This document shows, piece after piece, positions 27,702-37,285 of a stretch of DNA of 64,000 bases. Position 1 is the first letter of the stretch. Every line of letters starts with the position of its first letter. The stretch spans positions 248,001 through 312,000 of the forward strand of contig NZ_PRKW01000003.1 in assembly GCF_002927275.1 (NCBI RefSeq). The letters are read 5' to 3'. The position numbers and the translations under genes are program-made. The notes below the pieces were generated by a model. That model was not told the DNA's origin. It saw only the letters and a list, made by a program, of their open reading frames with translations, and searched no databases. Origin of the DNA: Arthrobacter pityocampae (GTDB lineage: Bacteria > Actinomycetota > Actinomycetes > Actinomycetales > Micrococcaceae).

Positions 27702-29060
27702 ATGGCCCACGATGAGTCCCCGAAGGCAGCCGGCTCCCACCCGGTGATCCTGCAACGCTCCAGCTATCCCGAGTACCTGCGCATCACCGAGATCCTGCGC
27801 AAGGAGACCGTGGGCGGCATCCTGCTGCTGGTGGCCGCAAGCCTCGCGATCATCTGGGCCAACTCGCCGTTCGCCGACTCCTACTTCGCCATCCGCGACT
27901 TCGAGTTCGGTTACGAGCCGTGGCACCTGGAACTCTCCGTCGGTCAATGGGCGTCGGACGGTCTCCTGGCGGTGTTCTTCTTCCTCGTCGGGCTGGAACT
28001 CAAGCGCGAGTTCGTGGCCGGCGACCTCCGGCAGATCAGCCGGGCCATCGTCCCGGTGGCCGCGGCCTTCGGCGGCGTCGTCGTGCCCGCGCTCATCTAC
28101 ACCGCCGTCAACCTGTCCTCCCCGGAGACCCTGCGCGGCTGGGCCATTCCTACCGCGACGGACATCGCCTTCGCGCTGGCCGTGCTCGCGGTCATCAGTT
28201 CACACCTGCCCGGGGCACTGCGCGTCTTCCTGCTGACCCTCGCGGTGGTCGACGACCTCATCGCGATCGCGATCATCGCCTTCTTCTACTCCGAGGACGT
28301 CAAGCTCGTCTTCCTGCTGTGGATGCTCCTGCCCCTCGGGCTCTTCGCGTTCCTCGCCCAGCGCCTCCCCAAGTTCTTCGGCAGCACCACGCGCGGCCCC
28401 TGGCTCATCCTCCTGCCCCTCGGCTTCGCCACCTGGGCCCTCATGCACGCCTCCGGCGTCCACGCGACGGTTGCGGGCGTGCTCCTCGGCTTCTGCGTCC
28501 CGGTGCTGCGCAAGCGCGACGGGAAGACCGTGCCGCCCCGCCCGGACAAGCCCGGCCTCGCCGAGGTCCTCGAGCACCGCTTCCGTCCGCTCTCCACCGG
28601 CTTCGCCGTGCCGGTCTTCGCGTTCTTCTCCGCCGGCGTGGCGATCGGTGGTGCCGCAGGCTTCCTGTCCGCCGTCACCGACCCGGTGTTCATCGGGATC
28701 GTGCTCGGGCTCGTCCTCGGCAAGCCCATCGGCGTCCTGCTGACCACGTTCGTCGTGACCCGCCTGACCAAGGCGAACCTCGACCCGGACCTCAGCTGGT
28801 GGGACCTGCTCGGCGTCGGCATCCTCGCCGGCGTGGGCTTCACCGTCTCCCTGCTGGTGAACGATCTCAGCTTCGGCGCGGGCAGCGTGCACGACGACCA
28901 CGCGAAGGTCGCCATCCTGAGCGCGTCCCTCCTGGCGGCGCTCCTCGCGAGCGTGGTGCTGCGCGCCCGCAACAAGCGTTACCGGCGGATCGACGAGGAG
29001 GAGAAGATCGACTCCGACGCGGACGGCATCCCGGACGTCTTCGAGGAGCGCGGCCACTAG
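27702..29060 (+). CDS. nhaA: Na+/H+ antiporter NhaA
   Basis: A 452-residue inner-membrane antiporter expelling Na+ (or Li+) in exchange for protons. Family hallmarks are '[25 protein letters not shown]' (near 86), '[17 protein letters not shown]' (near 150), and the paired ion-binding aspartates in '[16 protein letters not shown]' (near 182). '[19 protein letters not shown]' and '[21 protein letters not shown]' follow. A hydrophilic, acidic C-terminal tail of about 30 residues is longer than in E. coli NhaA. ATG start after CAGGAGACC. The histidine kinase gene begins nine bases after its stop. Confidence 0.94.
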   Translation: MAHDESPKAAGSHPVILQRSSYPEYLRITEILRKETVGGILLLVAASLAIIWANSPFADSYFAIRDFEFGYEPWHLELSVGQWASDGLLAVFFFLVGLELKREFVAGDLRQISRAIVPVAAAFGGVVVPALIYTAVNLSSPETLRGWAIPTATDIAFALAVLAVISSHLPGALRVFLLTLAVVDDLIAIAIIAFFYSEDVKLVFLLWMLLPLGLFAFLAQRLPKFFGSTTRGPWLILLPLGFATWALMHASGVHATVAGVLLGFCVPVLRKRDGKTVPPRPDKPGLAEVLEHRFRPLSTGFAVPVFAFFSAGVAIGGAAGFLSAVTDPVFIGIVLGLVLGKPIGVLLTTFVVTRLTKANLDPDLSWWDLLGVGILAGVGFTVSLLVNDLSFGAGSVHDDHAKVAILSASLLAALLASVVLRARNKRYRRIDEEEKIDSDADGIPDVFEERGH

Positions 29061-29069
29061 GATCGGTCC

Positions 29070-30767
29070 ATGACGGACACCGGCCGGACACAGGACGTGA
29101 CGGACACCGGCCAACCGGGCAGGGCCCACGACGTCGGCGAGCCCCGGACGGCGCGGTCCCGGAACCGCCGGCGCATCATCCTCAGCGAACTCGCCCTCAC
29201 CATCACCTTCACCCTCGCGGCGGGACTGGGCCTCGCGCAGCGGGAGGACCTCGCCTCGACGGCGCTGTTCCTGGCCGGGTGGGCCCTGAACCTCGGCGTC
29301 CTGGCGCTCTGCTGTGTCCTCCCGTGGTCCCGGATCCCGAGCAGCTGGGTCGTCCTGGTGCCGCTCGTGGATTTCGTCGCCGTCGGCCTGTCCCGGGCGG
29401 CGGCCGGCGAGGCCCTGTCCGGCGTCGGGCTGCTGGCGGCCTTCCCGGTCGTCTGGATCGCGGCGTCACGCATGCAGACGGCCGTGGCGGTCGCCGTCAC
29501 GGGCATCGCGTCGCTGGCGATCATCTGGTTCCCGCTCGTCGCCAGGCCCGGACCGATCACGCTCGACACCCTGGTCGACCCGATCCTGCTGCCGATCATG
29601 CTCACCGGCCTGGCCTGGTTCGTCAGCGAGCTGACGGAGGACAACCGGCGACGTCAGGCGGCCCTCCGCGCTTCGCAGGCAGCCCTGCGGGAGAGCGCGG
29701 ACGCCGGTCGGGCGCGCGAGCGGCTCCTCGGGACCGTCCTGGACACCGTGAGCGTGGGGGTGCTGGCAGTGGACGCCCGCGGGAACGACATCCTCATGAA
29801 CGTCCGTCAGCGGGAGGGTCACGCCGCGGCGGCGCCCCCGGGCAACGACGATCCCTCCGAGGCCGAGCTGCTGATCTTCGGTGAGGACAGGGTCACGCCC
29901 GTCCCGCCGGACCAGCGGCCCGTGCTCCGCGCGATCGGCGGTGAGGACCTCGACGGCGAGCAGGTGTGGGTGGGCACGGGACGGTCCCAGCGCGCCCTCA
30001 GCATCTCCTCGCGCTCCATGCACGACGACGACGGCGCGTTCGCGGGGACAGTGGTGTCCTTCAACGACATCACGGAGCTGCTGCGCGCCCTGCACGCGAA
30101 GGACGACTTCCTCTCCAACGTCTCCCACGAGTTCCGGACGCCCCTGACGTCCATCCTCGGCTTCCTCGAGCTCAGCCTGGAGCAGCGCGAGGACCTGCCC
30201 GAGGGTGTGGCCGGTTTCCTCCAGGTGGCGCGGCGGAACGCCCTGCGCCTGGAGCGGCTGGTCGAGGACCTGCTGGCGATCAACGCGGGCACGTTCGCGG
30301 TGCATCCCGAACCCACTGATGTGGGCCGGGTGCTGGCGGAGGCCGCGTCGTCGAGCGAGGTGCGGGCCGCCCGCGCGGGGGTGGGCCTGGAGAACCGGGC
30401 GCCGTCGAGCCTGCGGGCCGTGGCGGATCCGCTGCGGCTGGCGCAGGCCGTGGACAACCTGCTGAGCAACGCGGTCAAGTACACCCGGTCCGGCGGCACG
30501 GTCACGCTCGACGCCGAGCTCGGCGAGGACGGCCTGACCGTCCGGGTGCAGGACACCGGGATCGGCATCGATGCCGAGGACCTGCACCAGGTCTTCGACC
30601 GGTTCTTCAGGTCCTCGTCCGTCCGCTCCTCGACCGTGCAGGGGGTGGGTCTGGGACTGCTGATCACCAAGAGCATCGTCAGCGAGCACGGCGGGTCCAT
30701 CACGGTGACGAGCGAGCCGGGCGTCGGATCCTGCTTCAGCATGACCATCCCGCAGCCGGCGCCCTGA
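29070..30767 (+). CDS. Membrane sensor histidine kinase with PAS domain
   Basis: A 565-residue signal-transducing kinase. About five to six hydrophobic helices occupy residues 35-185, followed by a coiled linker (190-215), a PAS-like region (216-335, 'LLGTVLDTVSVGVLAVDARGNDI...AGTVVSFNDITELLRA'), the HisKA motif 'FLSNVSHEFRTPLTSILGFLE' with phospho-acceptor His353, and an ATPase domain with N box 'DNLLSNAVKYT', G1 'DTGIGI', F box 'VFDRFFRS' and G2 'GVGLGLLITKSI'. No response regulator lies on either side, so it is an orphan within this window. The gene follows nhaA closely and may share its transcript. Confidence 0.9.
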   Translation: MTDTGRTQDVTDTGQPGRAHDVGEPRTARSRNRRRIILSELALTITFTLAAGLGLAQREDLASTALFLAGWALNLGVLALCCVLPWSRIPSSWVVLVPLVDFVAVGLSRAAAGEALSGVGLLAAFPVVWIAASRMQTAVAVAVTGIASLAIIWFPLVARPGPITLDTLVDPILLPIMLTGLAWFVSELTEDNRRRQAALRASQAALRESADAGRARERLLGTVLDTVSVGVLAVDARGNDILMNVRQREGHAAAAPPGNDDPSEAELLIFGEDRVTPVPPDQRPVLRAIGGEDLDGEQVWVGTGRSQRALSISSRSMHDDDGAFAGTVVSFNDITELLRALHAKDDFLSNVSHEFRTPLTSILGFLELSLEQREDLPEGVAGFLQVARRNALRLERLVEDLLAINAGTFAVHPEPTDVGRVLAEAASSSEVRAARAGVGLENRAPSSLRAVADPLRLAQAVDNLLSNAVKYTRSGGTVTLDAELGEDGLTVRVQDTGIGIDAEDLHQVFDRFFRSSSVRSSTVQGVGLGLLITKSIVSEHGGSITVTSEPGVGSCFSMTIPQPAP

Positions 30768-30844
30768 CCCGGCTCGCTGCGCGCTGACCCTGGCAGGCCG
30801 CGCCGGGCCCGGCTACAGCAGGCGAACAGCGCCGGAGCCGGCTC

Positions 30845-31297
30845 TCAGGCGTTGGCCGCGAGCAGGGACTCCTCGAGGGCGACCCACGCGAGCATCGCGC
30901 ACTTCACCCGGGCCGGGAACCGGGAGACGCCGGAGAACGCGGCGGCGTCGCCGAGCGCCTCCTCGTCCGCCTCGATCCTGCCGCGCGACCGCATCACCTC
31001 CCGGAAGTTGTCCACGAGCGCGATCACCTCGTCCCGGGGCAGCCCCTGCACCAGATCGGTGAGCACGGACGCCGACGCCATGGAGATGGCGCACCCGGCG
31101 CCGTCCCAGCTCACGGTGTCCACGGCGCCGTCGGCCAGGCCCGCGCGCAGGGTGATCTCGTCACCGCACACAGGGTTGAGCTGGTGGGACTCCCCCACGC
31201 GGCCCGCGCCGTCGTACTCCCGCAGGGGCGAGCCGTGCCGCGCCCTGGCGTGGTCGAGGATGATTTGCTGGTACAGCTGTTCGAGGCCCGTGCTCAT
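30845..31297 (-). CDS. sufU: SufU zinc-dependent sulfurtransferase for Fe-S assembly
   Basis: A 150-residue SufU protein that accepts persulfide sulfur from SufS. It has the three cysteines expected for the zinc site: 'NPVCGDEITL', 'GAGCAISMASASVLT' and 'RVKCAMLAWVAL'. The loop typical of SufU and absent from IscU is present between the second and third cysteines. The ATG overlaps the sufS stop by four bases (ATGA), so the two are translated together. sufB, C and D are not in the window. Confidence 0.92.
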   Translation of the reverse strand: MSTGLEQLYQQIILDHARARHGSPLREYDGAGRVGESHQLNPVCGDEITLRAGLADGAVDTVSWDGAGCAISMASASVLTDLVQGLPRDEVIALVDNFREVMRSRGRIEADEEALGDAAAFSGVSRFPARVKCAMLAWVALEESLLAANA

Positions 31298-32613
31298 CGA
31301 TGTGCTCCAAAGAAGGGACGGACCAGCGCGACGGCGTCCAGGAACGCGTCCACCTCGTCCGTCGTCGTGTACAGGTAGGTGCTCGCGCGGGTGGTCGCGG
31401 TGAGCCCGAGGCGGCGGTGGAGCGGCTGCGCGCAGTGGTGGCCCACGCGGACGGCGATGCCCTTGTCGTCGAGGAACTGCCCCACGTCGTGGGCGTGCAC
31501 GCCGTCGACGTCGAAGGACGCCAGCCCGATGCGCGGGACGCCGGCGTCCGGCCCGAGGACGCGGATGCCCTCGACGGCGCCGAGCCCCCGCACGAGGCGC
31601 TCGCCCAGGGTCGCCTCCCAGTCCTCGATGCGCTGCATGCCGGTCTCGGCGAGGTAGTTCGCGGCGGCGCCCAGGGCGATGGCCTGGGAGATGCGCTGCG
31701 TGCCGGCCTCGAAGCGGTTCGGGGAGGGCAGGTACTCCGCCCGCTCCATGGTCACGGTGGTGATCATGGAGCCGCCGGTCAGGAAGGGCGGGAGGGCGTC
31801 GAGCAGTTCCCTGCGGCCGTAGAGGGCCCCGATGCCGGTGGGGCCGAGCATCTTGTGACCGGAGAACACGAGGAAGTCGACGTCGAGGGCCTTCACGTCG
31901 ACGGGCAGGTGCGGCACGGACTGGCAGGCGTCCAGCAGGGTGAAGGCGCCCACGCCCTGCGCGAGCCGCACGAGCTCGGCCACCGGGTTGATGGTGCCGA
32001 GGACGTTCGAGGCGTGGGAGAAGGCCACGAGCTTCGTGGCCGGCGTGATGACGGCGGCGGCCTCCTCGAGGCGCAGGGTGCCGTCGTCGGCGACCGGGAT
32101 GAAGCGGAGTTCCGCGCCCGTGCGGGCCGCGAGTTCCTGCCAGGGGATCAGGTTGGCGTGGTGTTCCATCTCGGTGACGACGATGCGGTCCCCGGGGCCG
32201 AGGGCGAAGCGGCGTGCCGCCTCTCCCCCGCGTCCGAGGCTCGCGTTGGACATCGCATAGGCGACGAGGTTGATGCCCTCGGTGGCGTTGGAGGTCCACA
32301 CCAGTTCGTCGGGACGGGCGCCGATGAAGCGGGCGACGGCGGCGCGGGCGTCCTCGTAGGCGTCGGTGGCGTCCACGGCGAGCGAATGGGAGCCGCGGTG
32401 CACGGCCGCGTTGCGCTGCTCGTAGAACTCCTGCTCCGCTTCCAGGACACTCACCGGGTTCTGCGAGGTGGCGCCGGAGTCGAGGTAGATCAGCGGCCTG
32501 CCATTGACCTCGGTGCCGAGGATCGGGAAGTCGTTGCGGATGCGGTGCACCTCGGCGTCGGACAGCCCGGCGTCGGTCGGGGTGAGCGTGACGGGTGTGT
32601 CGATCACGGGCAC
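31294..32613 (-). CDS. sufS: SufS-type cysteine desulfurase
   Basis: A 439-residue class V PLP aminotransferase-fold enzyme that takes sulfur from cysteine to form a protein persulfide, passed on to SufU. Visible landmarks: 'IYLDSGATSQNP' near the N-terminus, 'EMEHHANLIPWQ' with the His stacking on PLP, 'VLGTINPV', 'FLVFSGHKMLGPTGIGALYGR' with the PLP lysine, and 'AVRVGHHCAQPLHRRLG' with the catalytic cysteine, the group II (SufS) form. The gene overlaps sufU by four bases and is the first of the pair. Confidence 0.93.
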   Translation of the reverse strand: MPVIDTPVTLTPTDAGLSDAEVHRIRNDFPILGTEVNGRPLIYLDSGATSQNPVSVLEAEQEFYEQRNAAVHRGSHSLAVDATDAYEDARAAVARFIGARPDELVWTSNATEGINLVAYAMSNASLGRGGEAARRFALGPGDRIVVTEMEHHANLIPWQELAARTGAELRFIPVADDGTLRLEEAAAVITPATKLVAFSHASNVLGTINPVAELVRLAQGVGAFTLLDACQSVPHLPVDVKALDVDFLVFSGHKMLGPTGIGALYGRRELLDALPPFLTGGSMITTVTMERAEYLPSPNRFEAGTQRISQAIALGAAANYLAETGMQRIEDWEATLGERLVRGLGAVEGIRVLGPDAGVPRIGLASFDVDGVHAHDVGQFLDDKGIAVRVGHHCAQPLHRRLGLTATTRASTYLYTTTDEVDAFLDAVALVRPFFGAHR

Positions 32614-32757
32614 GTCGGTCTCCTCGGATCAGGCGGCAGAACCCGCGCCAATTACGCAAGGCTTCTCTGCTGTAATCCTCCCACTCCGGGCGGCGCGGGG
32701 CATCCCAGTGCTGCCTAAGTCGGGGCCGTCAGCGGGCCCGCCCCTGATCGGGACGTG

Positions 32758-33921
32758 CTATCCGGGCGTTCCCACTCCCGCTCCCGTTCCCGCGATCAAG
32801 GCGACGACAGCGTCCCGGTACCTCGTCGGGGCGTGGTGCTCCTGGGCGCGCCGGCTGTCCTCGACAGCGAGCGCACTCCATCGGGACCAGTCGTCGATGA
32901 CAGCTTCCACGGCCGACGCGACGAGACCGGCATCGTCGGGTTCGACGAACTGCACGCTGCCATAACCGGATCCCGCTTCGAGCAGACCCGGCATGGCGGA
33001 GACCACGGCGGGGCGCGCTGCCAGCATCGCCTCGACGACAGTGTTGCCGAAGGACTCATCGAGCCGGGCGGGGACGAGCACGATGTCGGAGTCCGCCACC
33101 AGATCCCAGATGTCCTCCCTGAATCCCACCATCCTGACCGACGACTGAAGACCCTTCCGGGAGATCCGGTCCGCGAGGCTGTGAGCATACGCCTCGTTCC
33201 CACCGAACACCGCTCCCACGATGTCCAGCTGCACCCCCCGGCCCCGACGCCTGAGTTCGGCGACGGCGTCGATCGCGACGTCCACGCCCTTCCGGTGGGA
33301 TATCCGGCCGAAATACATGAGCTTCACCGGCTCGACGAGCTGCGCCCGGGGCTCTCGCACGCTCTGGGGACCGGCCACTCCGTTGTAGACGAGCTGCGCC
33401 CGCGATGCCTTCCCGGGCAGGGATCGAGCCAGGACCCGGATGGTGTACCGGCTGTTGGCGATCACGACCGAGGAGAAGAGGAGCGGCAGGGCCAACAGGT
33501 ACCGGATCACGGGCCGCACATGTCCTTCCGCTTCATGGACGTGCACCAGGACCCGGCACCCCGCGAGTCGCGCGAGGACCGGCCACCAGGGGATGCTCAC
33601 GGTACTCACATAGACGACGTCCGGCTTGTACCGCGCGAGGAAACGGGCAATGGCGACGATGGACTGGGCGCTCTGGACGAGCAGCGACAAGGCCCCCCTC
33701 GGAGAGAGGAGGTTCTTGCGCAGTACCAGGGTCTTCACCACCAGCGGCTCGGCACCCCGGGCGCGGACGTGGGCCGTCAACGGCCCCTCGGTCGGCACCA
33801 CGACGACGACGTCCGCACCTGACCGGACCAGCCCGTCGAGAGTCTCGAGCATCATCCTGTCCGACCCGTACAGATCGGCCGAAGGGTGCGCGATGACGAC
33901 TTTCCGTCCAGTCACGTCCAT
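32758..33921 (-). CDS. Glycosyltransferase, GT4-like (GT-B fold)
   Basis: A 387-residue cytoplasmic glycosyltransferase. The N-terminal half starts 'KVVIAHPSADLYGSDRMMLETLDGL', the G/S-D-R pattern of many exopolysaccharide GT4 enzymes. The C-terminal half has 'KLMYFGRISHRKGVDVAIDAVAELRRRG' and the donor-binding 'VLVPARLDESFGNTVVEAMLAARPAVVS', with the E-x7-E motif in the form E-S-F-G-N-T-V-V-E. Expected to add a nucleotide-sugar residue to the growing repeat unit; sugar and linkage cannot be predicted. GGAAGG precedes the ATG. It is separated from the main cluster by the convergent beta-helix gene and ends 144 bases from the sufS start. Confidence 0.87.
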   Translation of the reverse strand: MDVTGRKVVIAHPSADLYGSDRMMLETLDGLVRSGADVVVVVPTEGPLTAHVRARGAEPLVVKTLVLRKNLLSPRGALSLLVQSAQSIVAIARFLARYKPDVVYVSTVSIPWWPVLARLAGCRVLVHVHEAEGHVRPVIRYLLALPLLFSSVVIANSRYTIRVLARSLPGKASRAQLVYNGVAGPQSVREPRAQLVEPVKLMYFGRISHRKGVDVAIDAVAELRRRGRGVQLDIVGAVFGGNEAYAHSLADRISRKGLQSSVRMVGFREDIWDLVADSDIVLVPARLDESFGNTVVEAMLAARPAVVSAMPGLLEAGSGYGSVQFVEPDDAGLVASAVEAVIDDWSRWSALAVEDSRRAQEHHAPTRYRDAVVALIAGTGAGVGTPG

Positions 33922-34172
33922 GGGAACCTTCCGATAGCTGTCACGACGACGGATGCGGACTTGGTCGATACGTGCCCGCCCGCTCCGTGGCCCTTATCCT
34001 AGGGTGCGCCACGACATCCCGGCAGGCCCGCGACCCGACCGCCGGTGCCGCCCGCCGGCCGGCGTCCTCCGCCATTCCCTCGGTACCGACCTGCCGCTAA
34101 GCTGTCGACTGACGGAGCCCACATCGACCGAATCCGTCTGATGGTCTCGGGTCCGATGTCACGAGGGAAGCC

Positions 34173-36083
34173 ATGATCGAGCAGAACCGGCGAGTCGGCG
34201 GCCGCCGGCTCCGGCGCCGCGCTGTACTGCTCGGCACCGTCCTCCTGGTGTCGGCCTTCGTCCTCCCTCCCGCGCAGAACAGGGCCGACCCCGGCGCGAG
34301 TGTCGACGGCACGGAGACCGACAGCACCTGGTCCTCGTCGAGCGGGCGGGTGGACTCCCTCATCGCCCAGTCACTCGGGGTCCTGCTCCCGGGGCAGGCT
34401 CCGGACGCCGAGGGACGCGTCAGGACGGGCGCGGCTCCGATCGGGTCGACCGCGTATGCCGTACCCGACGATGCGCTCTTCGTATCACGGACCGGCAGCG
34501 ACACCGCCCGCGGGACCCAGGAGTCGCCGCTGAGGACCATCAAGGCTGCGATCTCCGAGGCCGCGACCGGGCAGACCATCGTCGTCCGGCGCGGTTCGTA
34601 CCACGAACAGGTGAAGATACCGACGACCAAGCAGATCACGCTCCAGTCCTATCCCGGGGAGGAGGTGTGGCTGGACGGCAGTGTCCCGGTGTCCGGTTTC
34701 GAGCCGGACGGGCAGACCTTCGTCGCCGAAGGGTGGACCGTGGAGTTCGACGCGAGCCCGACCTACTCGCGGGGCAGGGCGGACGGCACGACGCCGGGCT
34801 GGACGTTCGTCAATGAGGAGCATCCGATGGCCTCCCATCCGGATCAGGTGTGGATCAACGGTCAGGCGCAGCAGCAGGTCGGATCGCTCGACGACGTGGT
34901 CCCGGGCTCGTTCTTCGTCGACTACAGCAGCGACCGGTTGGTCCTGGGGTCGGATCCGTCCGGGAAGCAGGTGCGGGCGGGCGCGCTGGCCAAGGCGATC
35001 TCGATCCAGTCGGCAGGTTCCGCCGTCAAGGGGATCGGCGTGCGCCGTTTCTCTCCCTCCGTGCCCCATATGGGCGCTGTGACGGTGGAGAGCAACGACA
35101 TCTCGATCGAGAATGTCGTCGTCGAGCAGACCTCCGTGACCGGGCTCGCGGTCTCGGGCGCCGACGCCCGGCTGAAGGGGGTCACCCTGACCGAGAACGG
35201 CATGCTGGGAGCGTCCGCGACCTACGCGGACGGCCTGTCCGTGATCGATCTCAAGGTCACGGACAACAACACCGAACGTTTCAACCATTCCCCGGCGGCC
35301 GGAGGATTCAAGATAGGGCGGACCCGGACCGTGCACGTCCAGGACAGCCTCTTCAAGGGGAACGACGGCACCGGACTCTGGCTGGATGAATCGGTGCAGG
35401 ATCTGACCGTCTCGGGGAACGACGTCATCGGCAACGGCGCCCATGGAATATCCGTCGAGATCTCCGCCGACGCCGTCATCGCGAACAACGTCGTTGCCGA
35501 GAACGAGGGCAACGGCTTGAAGATCAACAACACGAGCGAGGTCGAGGTCTGGAACAACTCGTTCATCAGCAACGGGCGCCCGATCAACATCGTGCAGGAC
35601 TCCCGACGCGGGGCGGACAGCGAGACGCCGGGACACGACCCGCGGCGCTTGCCCCCCGACCCGTCGATGACGTGGATCAACGGTCCGATCACCGTCCGCA
35701 ACAACGTGGTCGCGGGTACGACGGCGAACTGTCTGCTCTGCGTCGAGGACTACTCGCAGGAGCTGACGGCCGAGGACATGGGAGTGTCGACGGCGGGGAA
35801 CGTGCTCAATCGCTCCTCCGGCTCCAGCCCCGACTGGCTCGTGATCTGGTCACGCGGCGCCGGGGATCCGGCCGTCTACACGACGCTCGGGAGCTTCAGG
35901 AATGCGACCGGGCAGGCGAAGCACGACATGGAGCTGGCCGGTGCCGACGTGGCTGACCCGGTGACCTTCCGCATCAGTGACACGGTGCGGTCGTCCGTGG
36001 TTGCCCGGCCGCTGTCCGATCAGATCGCCGCGTTGCTGCGTGTCCCGTCCGAGACCCTCCTGGTGGGACCGGTCCGGGACTGA
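34173..36083 (+). CDS. Secreted right-handed beta-helix repeat protein
   Basis: A 636-residue exported protein. A basic N-terminus (RRLRRRAVLL) and hydrophobic core to about residue 32 form a signal peptide. From about residue 104 'DDALFVSRTGSDTARGTQESPLRTIKAAI' is the classic entry of pectate-lyase-like beta-helix proteins, followed by many coils with N-x-(I/V) steps such as 'LTVSGNDVIGNGAHGISVEISADAVIANNVV' patterns between 405 and 460. Such proteins are often polysaccharide lyases, epimerases or carbohydrate binders. It is the only plus-strand gene in the polysaccharide cluster, and its last 64 bases overlap the end of the convergent Wzy-like gene. GAGGGAAG precedes the ATG. Enzymatic role not provable here. 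Confidence 0.83.
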   Translation: MIEQNRRVGGRRLRRRAVLLGTVLLVSAFVLPPAQNRADPGASVDGTETDSTWSSSSGRVDSLIAQSLGVLLPGQAPDAEGRVRTGAAPIGSTAYAVPDDALFVSRTGSDTARGTQESPLRTIKAAISEAATGQTIVVRRGSYHEQVKIPTTKQITLQSYPGEEVWLDGSVPVSGFEPDGQTFVAEGWTVEFDASPTYSRGRADGTTPGWTFVNEEHPMASHPDQVWINGQAQQQVGSLDDVVPGSFFVDYSSDRLVLGSDPSGKQVRAGALAKAISIQSAGSAVKGIGVRRFSPSVPHMGAVTVESNDISIENVVVEQTSVTGLAVSGADARLKGVTLTENGMLGASATYADGLSVIDLKVTDNNTERFNHSPAAGGFKIGRTRTVHVQDSLFKGNDGTGLWLDESVQDLTVSGNDVIGNGAHGISVEISADAVIANNVVAENEGNGLKINNTSEVEVWNNSFISNGRPINIVQDSRRGADSETPGHDPRRLPPDPSMTWINGPITVRNNVVAGTTANCLLCVEDYSQELTAEDMGVSTAGNVLNRSSGSSPDWLVIWSRGAGDPAVYTTLGSFRNATGQAKHDMELAGADVADPVTFRISDTVRSSVVARPLSDQIAALLRVPSETLLVGPVRD

Positions 36084-37285
36084 ACCTGCCCCGCCGTGGT
36101 CCCCCACGGTGGCTCATGACGTTCAGGCTGCCGATGCCGTGCGGGTACGAAGGTGCTTGCAAGGGCCACGAAGACCAGGAAGGTGACGCTCGCGTCGAGG
36201 AGTCCGGTTTCGAGAAAGGTCCTGATCAGGAGAAAGACGAGGACGGCGACAGGCAGCGCATTCCTGCGCCCCCCTCGCAGATTGACGACCAGCACCGTGG
36301 TGACGACGACGGCGAGGACGGCCGTCCCGATCAGTCCCGTCTGCGCGAGAGCGGAGACCCAGCTCGAATCCAGGACCTGCTCGTTCCAGTACTGCCCCTG
36401 CACACGCACGGTCTTGACCGACAGCCCGGCTCCCACCCACTTCTGCAGGGATTCGACGGGGGTCTGCAGCACGACCTCCCAGGCAATGGTGCGTGAATTG
36501 AGCGTGAGGTCGGACGGACTCCCCTCCCTGTTGAGCAGCGACTCGAAGAAGGAGGTACGGATGGCGACCACGAAGATGGCGGGCACGGACACGATCATGA
36601 CGAAGGCCACCCAGCGCTGGATCGTCGAGGCACCGAGCACAAGGATGACGATCGCGACGGCCAGACCGAGCAGGGCAGTCCGGGACTGCGTCGCTACGCA
36701 CGCCAGCGTGTAGAAGAGGGCGGCGACGACGGCACCCGGCGTCGCACGCCGCGAGACGACGCGATGGATGGCTGCGAGCGCAGGGAGGGCGCAGAGAACG
36801 ACCAGCCCGTTGGGGCTGACGGGGATGATCGTCCCCTCCAGTCGGCCGCCGCCCGCGACCGTACCGAGACCGGACACGACAAGGACGCCCCCGACGATCC
36901 CTGCGGCGATGGTGAGCTGCAGGAGAACGGCCTCCCGGGGGAAGACCGACACGAGCAGGACGACCGTCACGATCAGGAGGACGATCCGCACGGCGAGGAC
37001 CGCAGAAGCGGCGAAGCTCCCGGAGTGGATCGCGCCGACCAGGGAGATCGCCAGGACCGCCAGGACGGCCAGCAGGGGCCCACCGGCGACCGGCAAGGCC
37101 GTGACGTGTGCCCTCTGCAGGAGCAGAGCCATACCGAGGGCCACTCCCTGGAGTATCCCCTTTGCGAGGACCACGCCGTCCAGGTCACCCTCGAAATAGA
37201 CGCCCTTCCGCCACGCGGTGACACTGGCGATCAGGATGATCCAGATGACGACGGCGGCCGCTGCGCGCGACCTCGTCTCACTCAC
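36020..37285 (-). CDS. Wzy/O-antigen-ligase-like polysaccharide polymerase
   Basis: A 421-residue polytopic membrane protein with about ten hydrophobic helices from 'AAVVIWIILIASVTAW' at the start to 'LPVAVLVFLLIRTFLETGLLDASVTFLVFVALAS' at the end. A large loop between helices ('SFFESLLNREGSPSDLTLNSRTIAWEVVLQTP...') carries the R/S-R-T-x-x-W pattern typical of Wzy/WaaL (O-antigen ligase) family proteins. It would polymerise lipid-linked repeat units at the outer face of the membrane, or ligate the polymer. Its ATG overlaps the end of the co-polymerase gene by eight bases. The 3' end runs 64 bases into the convergent beta-helix gene. Polymerase versus ligase cannot be separated by sequence. 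Confidence 0.78.
   Translation of the reverse strand: MSETRSRAAAAVVIWIILIASVTAWRKGVYFEGDLDGVVLAKGILQGVALGMALLLQRAHVTALPVAGGPLLAVLAVLAISLVGAIHSGSFAASAVLAVRIVLLIVTVVLLVSVFPREAVLLQLTIAAGIVGGVLVVSGLGTVAGGGRLEGTIIPVSPNGLVVLCALPALAAIHRVVSRRATPGAVVAALFYTLACVATQSRTALLGLAVAIVILVLGASTIQRWVAFVMIVSVPAIFVVAIRTSFFESLLNREGSPSDLTLNSRTIAWEVVLQTPVESLQKWVGAGLSVKTVRVQGQYWNEQVLDSSWVSALAQTGLIGTAVLAVVVTTVLVVNLRGGRRNALPVAVLVFLLIRTFLETGLLDASVTFLVFVALASTFVPARHRQPERHEPPWGTTAGQVQSRTGPTRRVSDGTRSNAAI

Noticed and set aside
30845-32659. A 604-residue minus-strand open frame ending in SufU
   Set aside because: Everything before residue 455 is an Arg/Pro-rich shadow of sufS; SufU starts at 31297.
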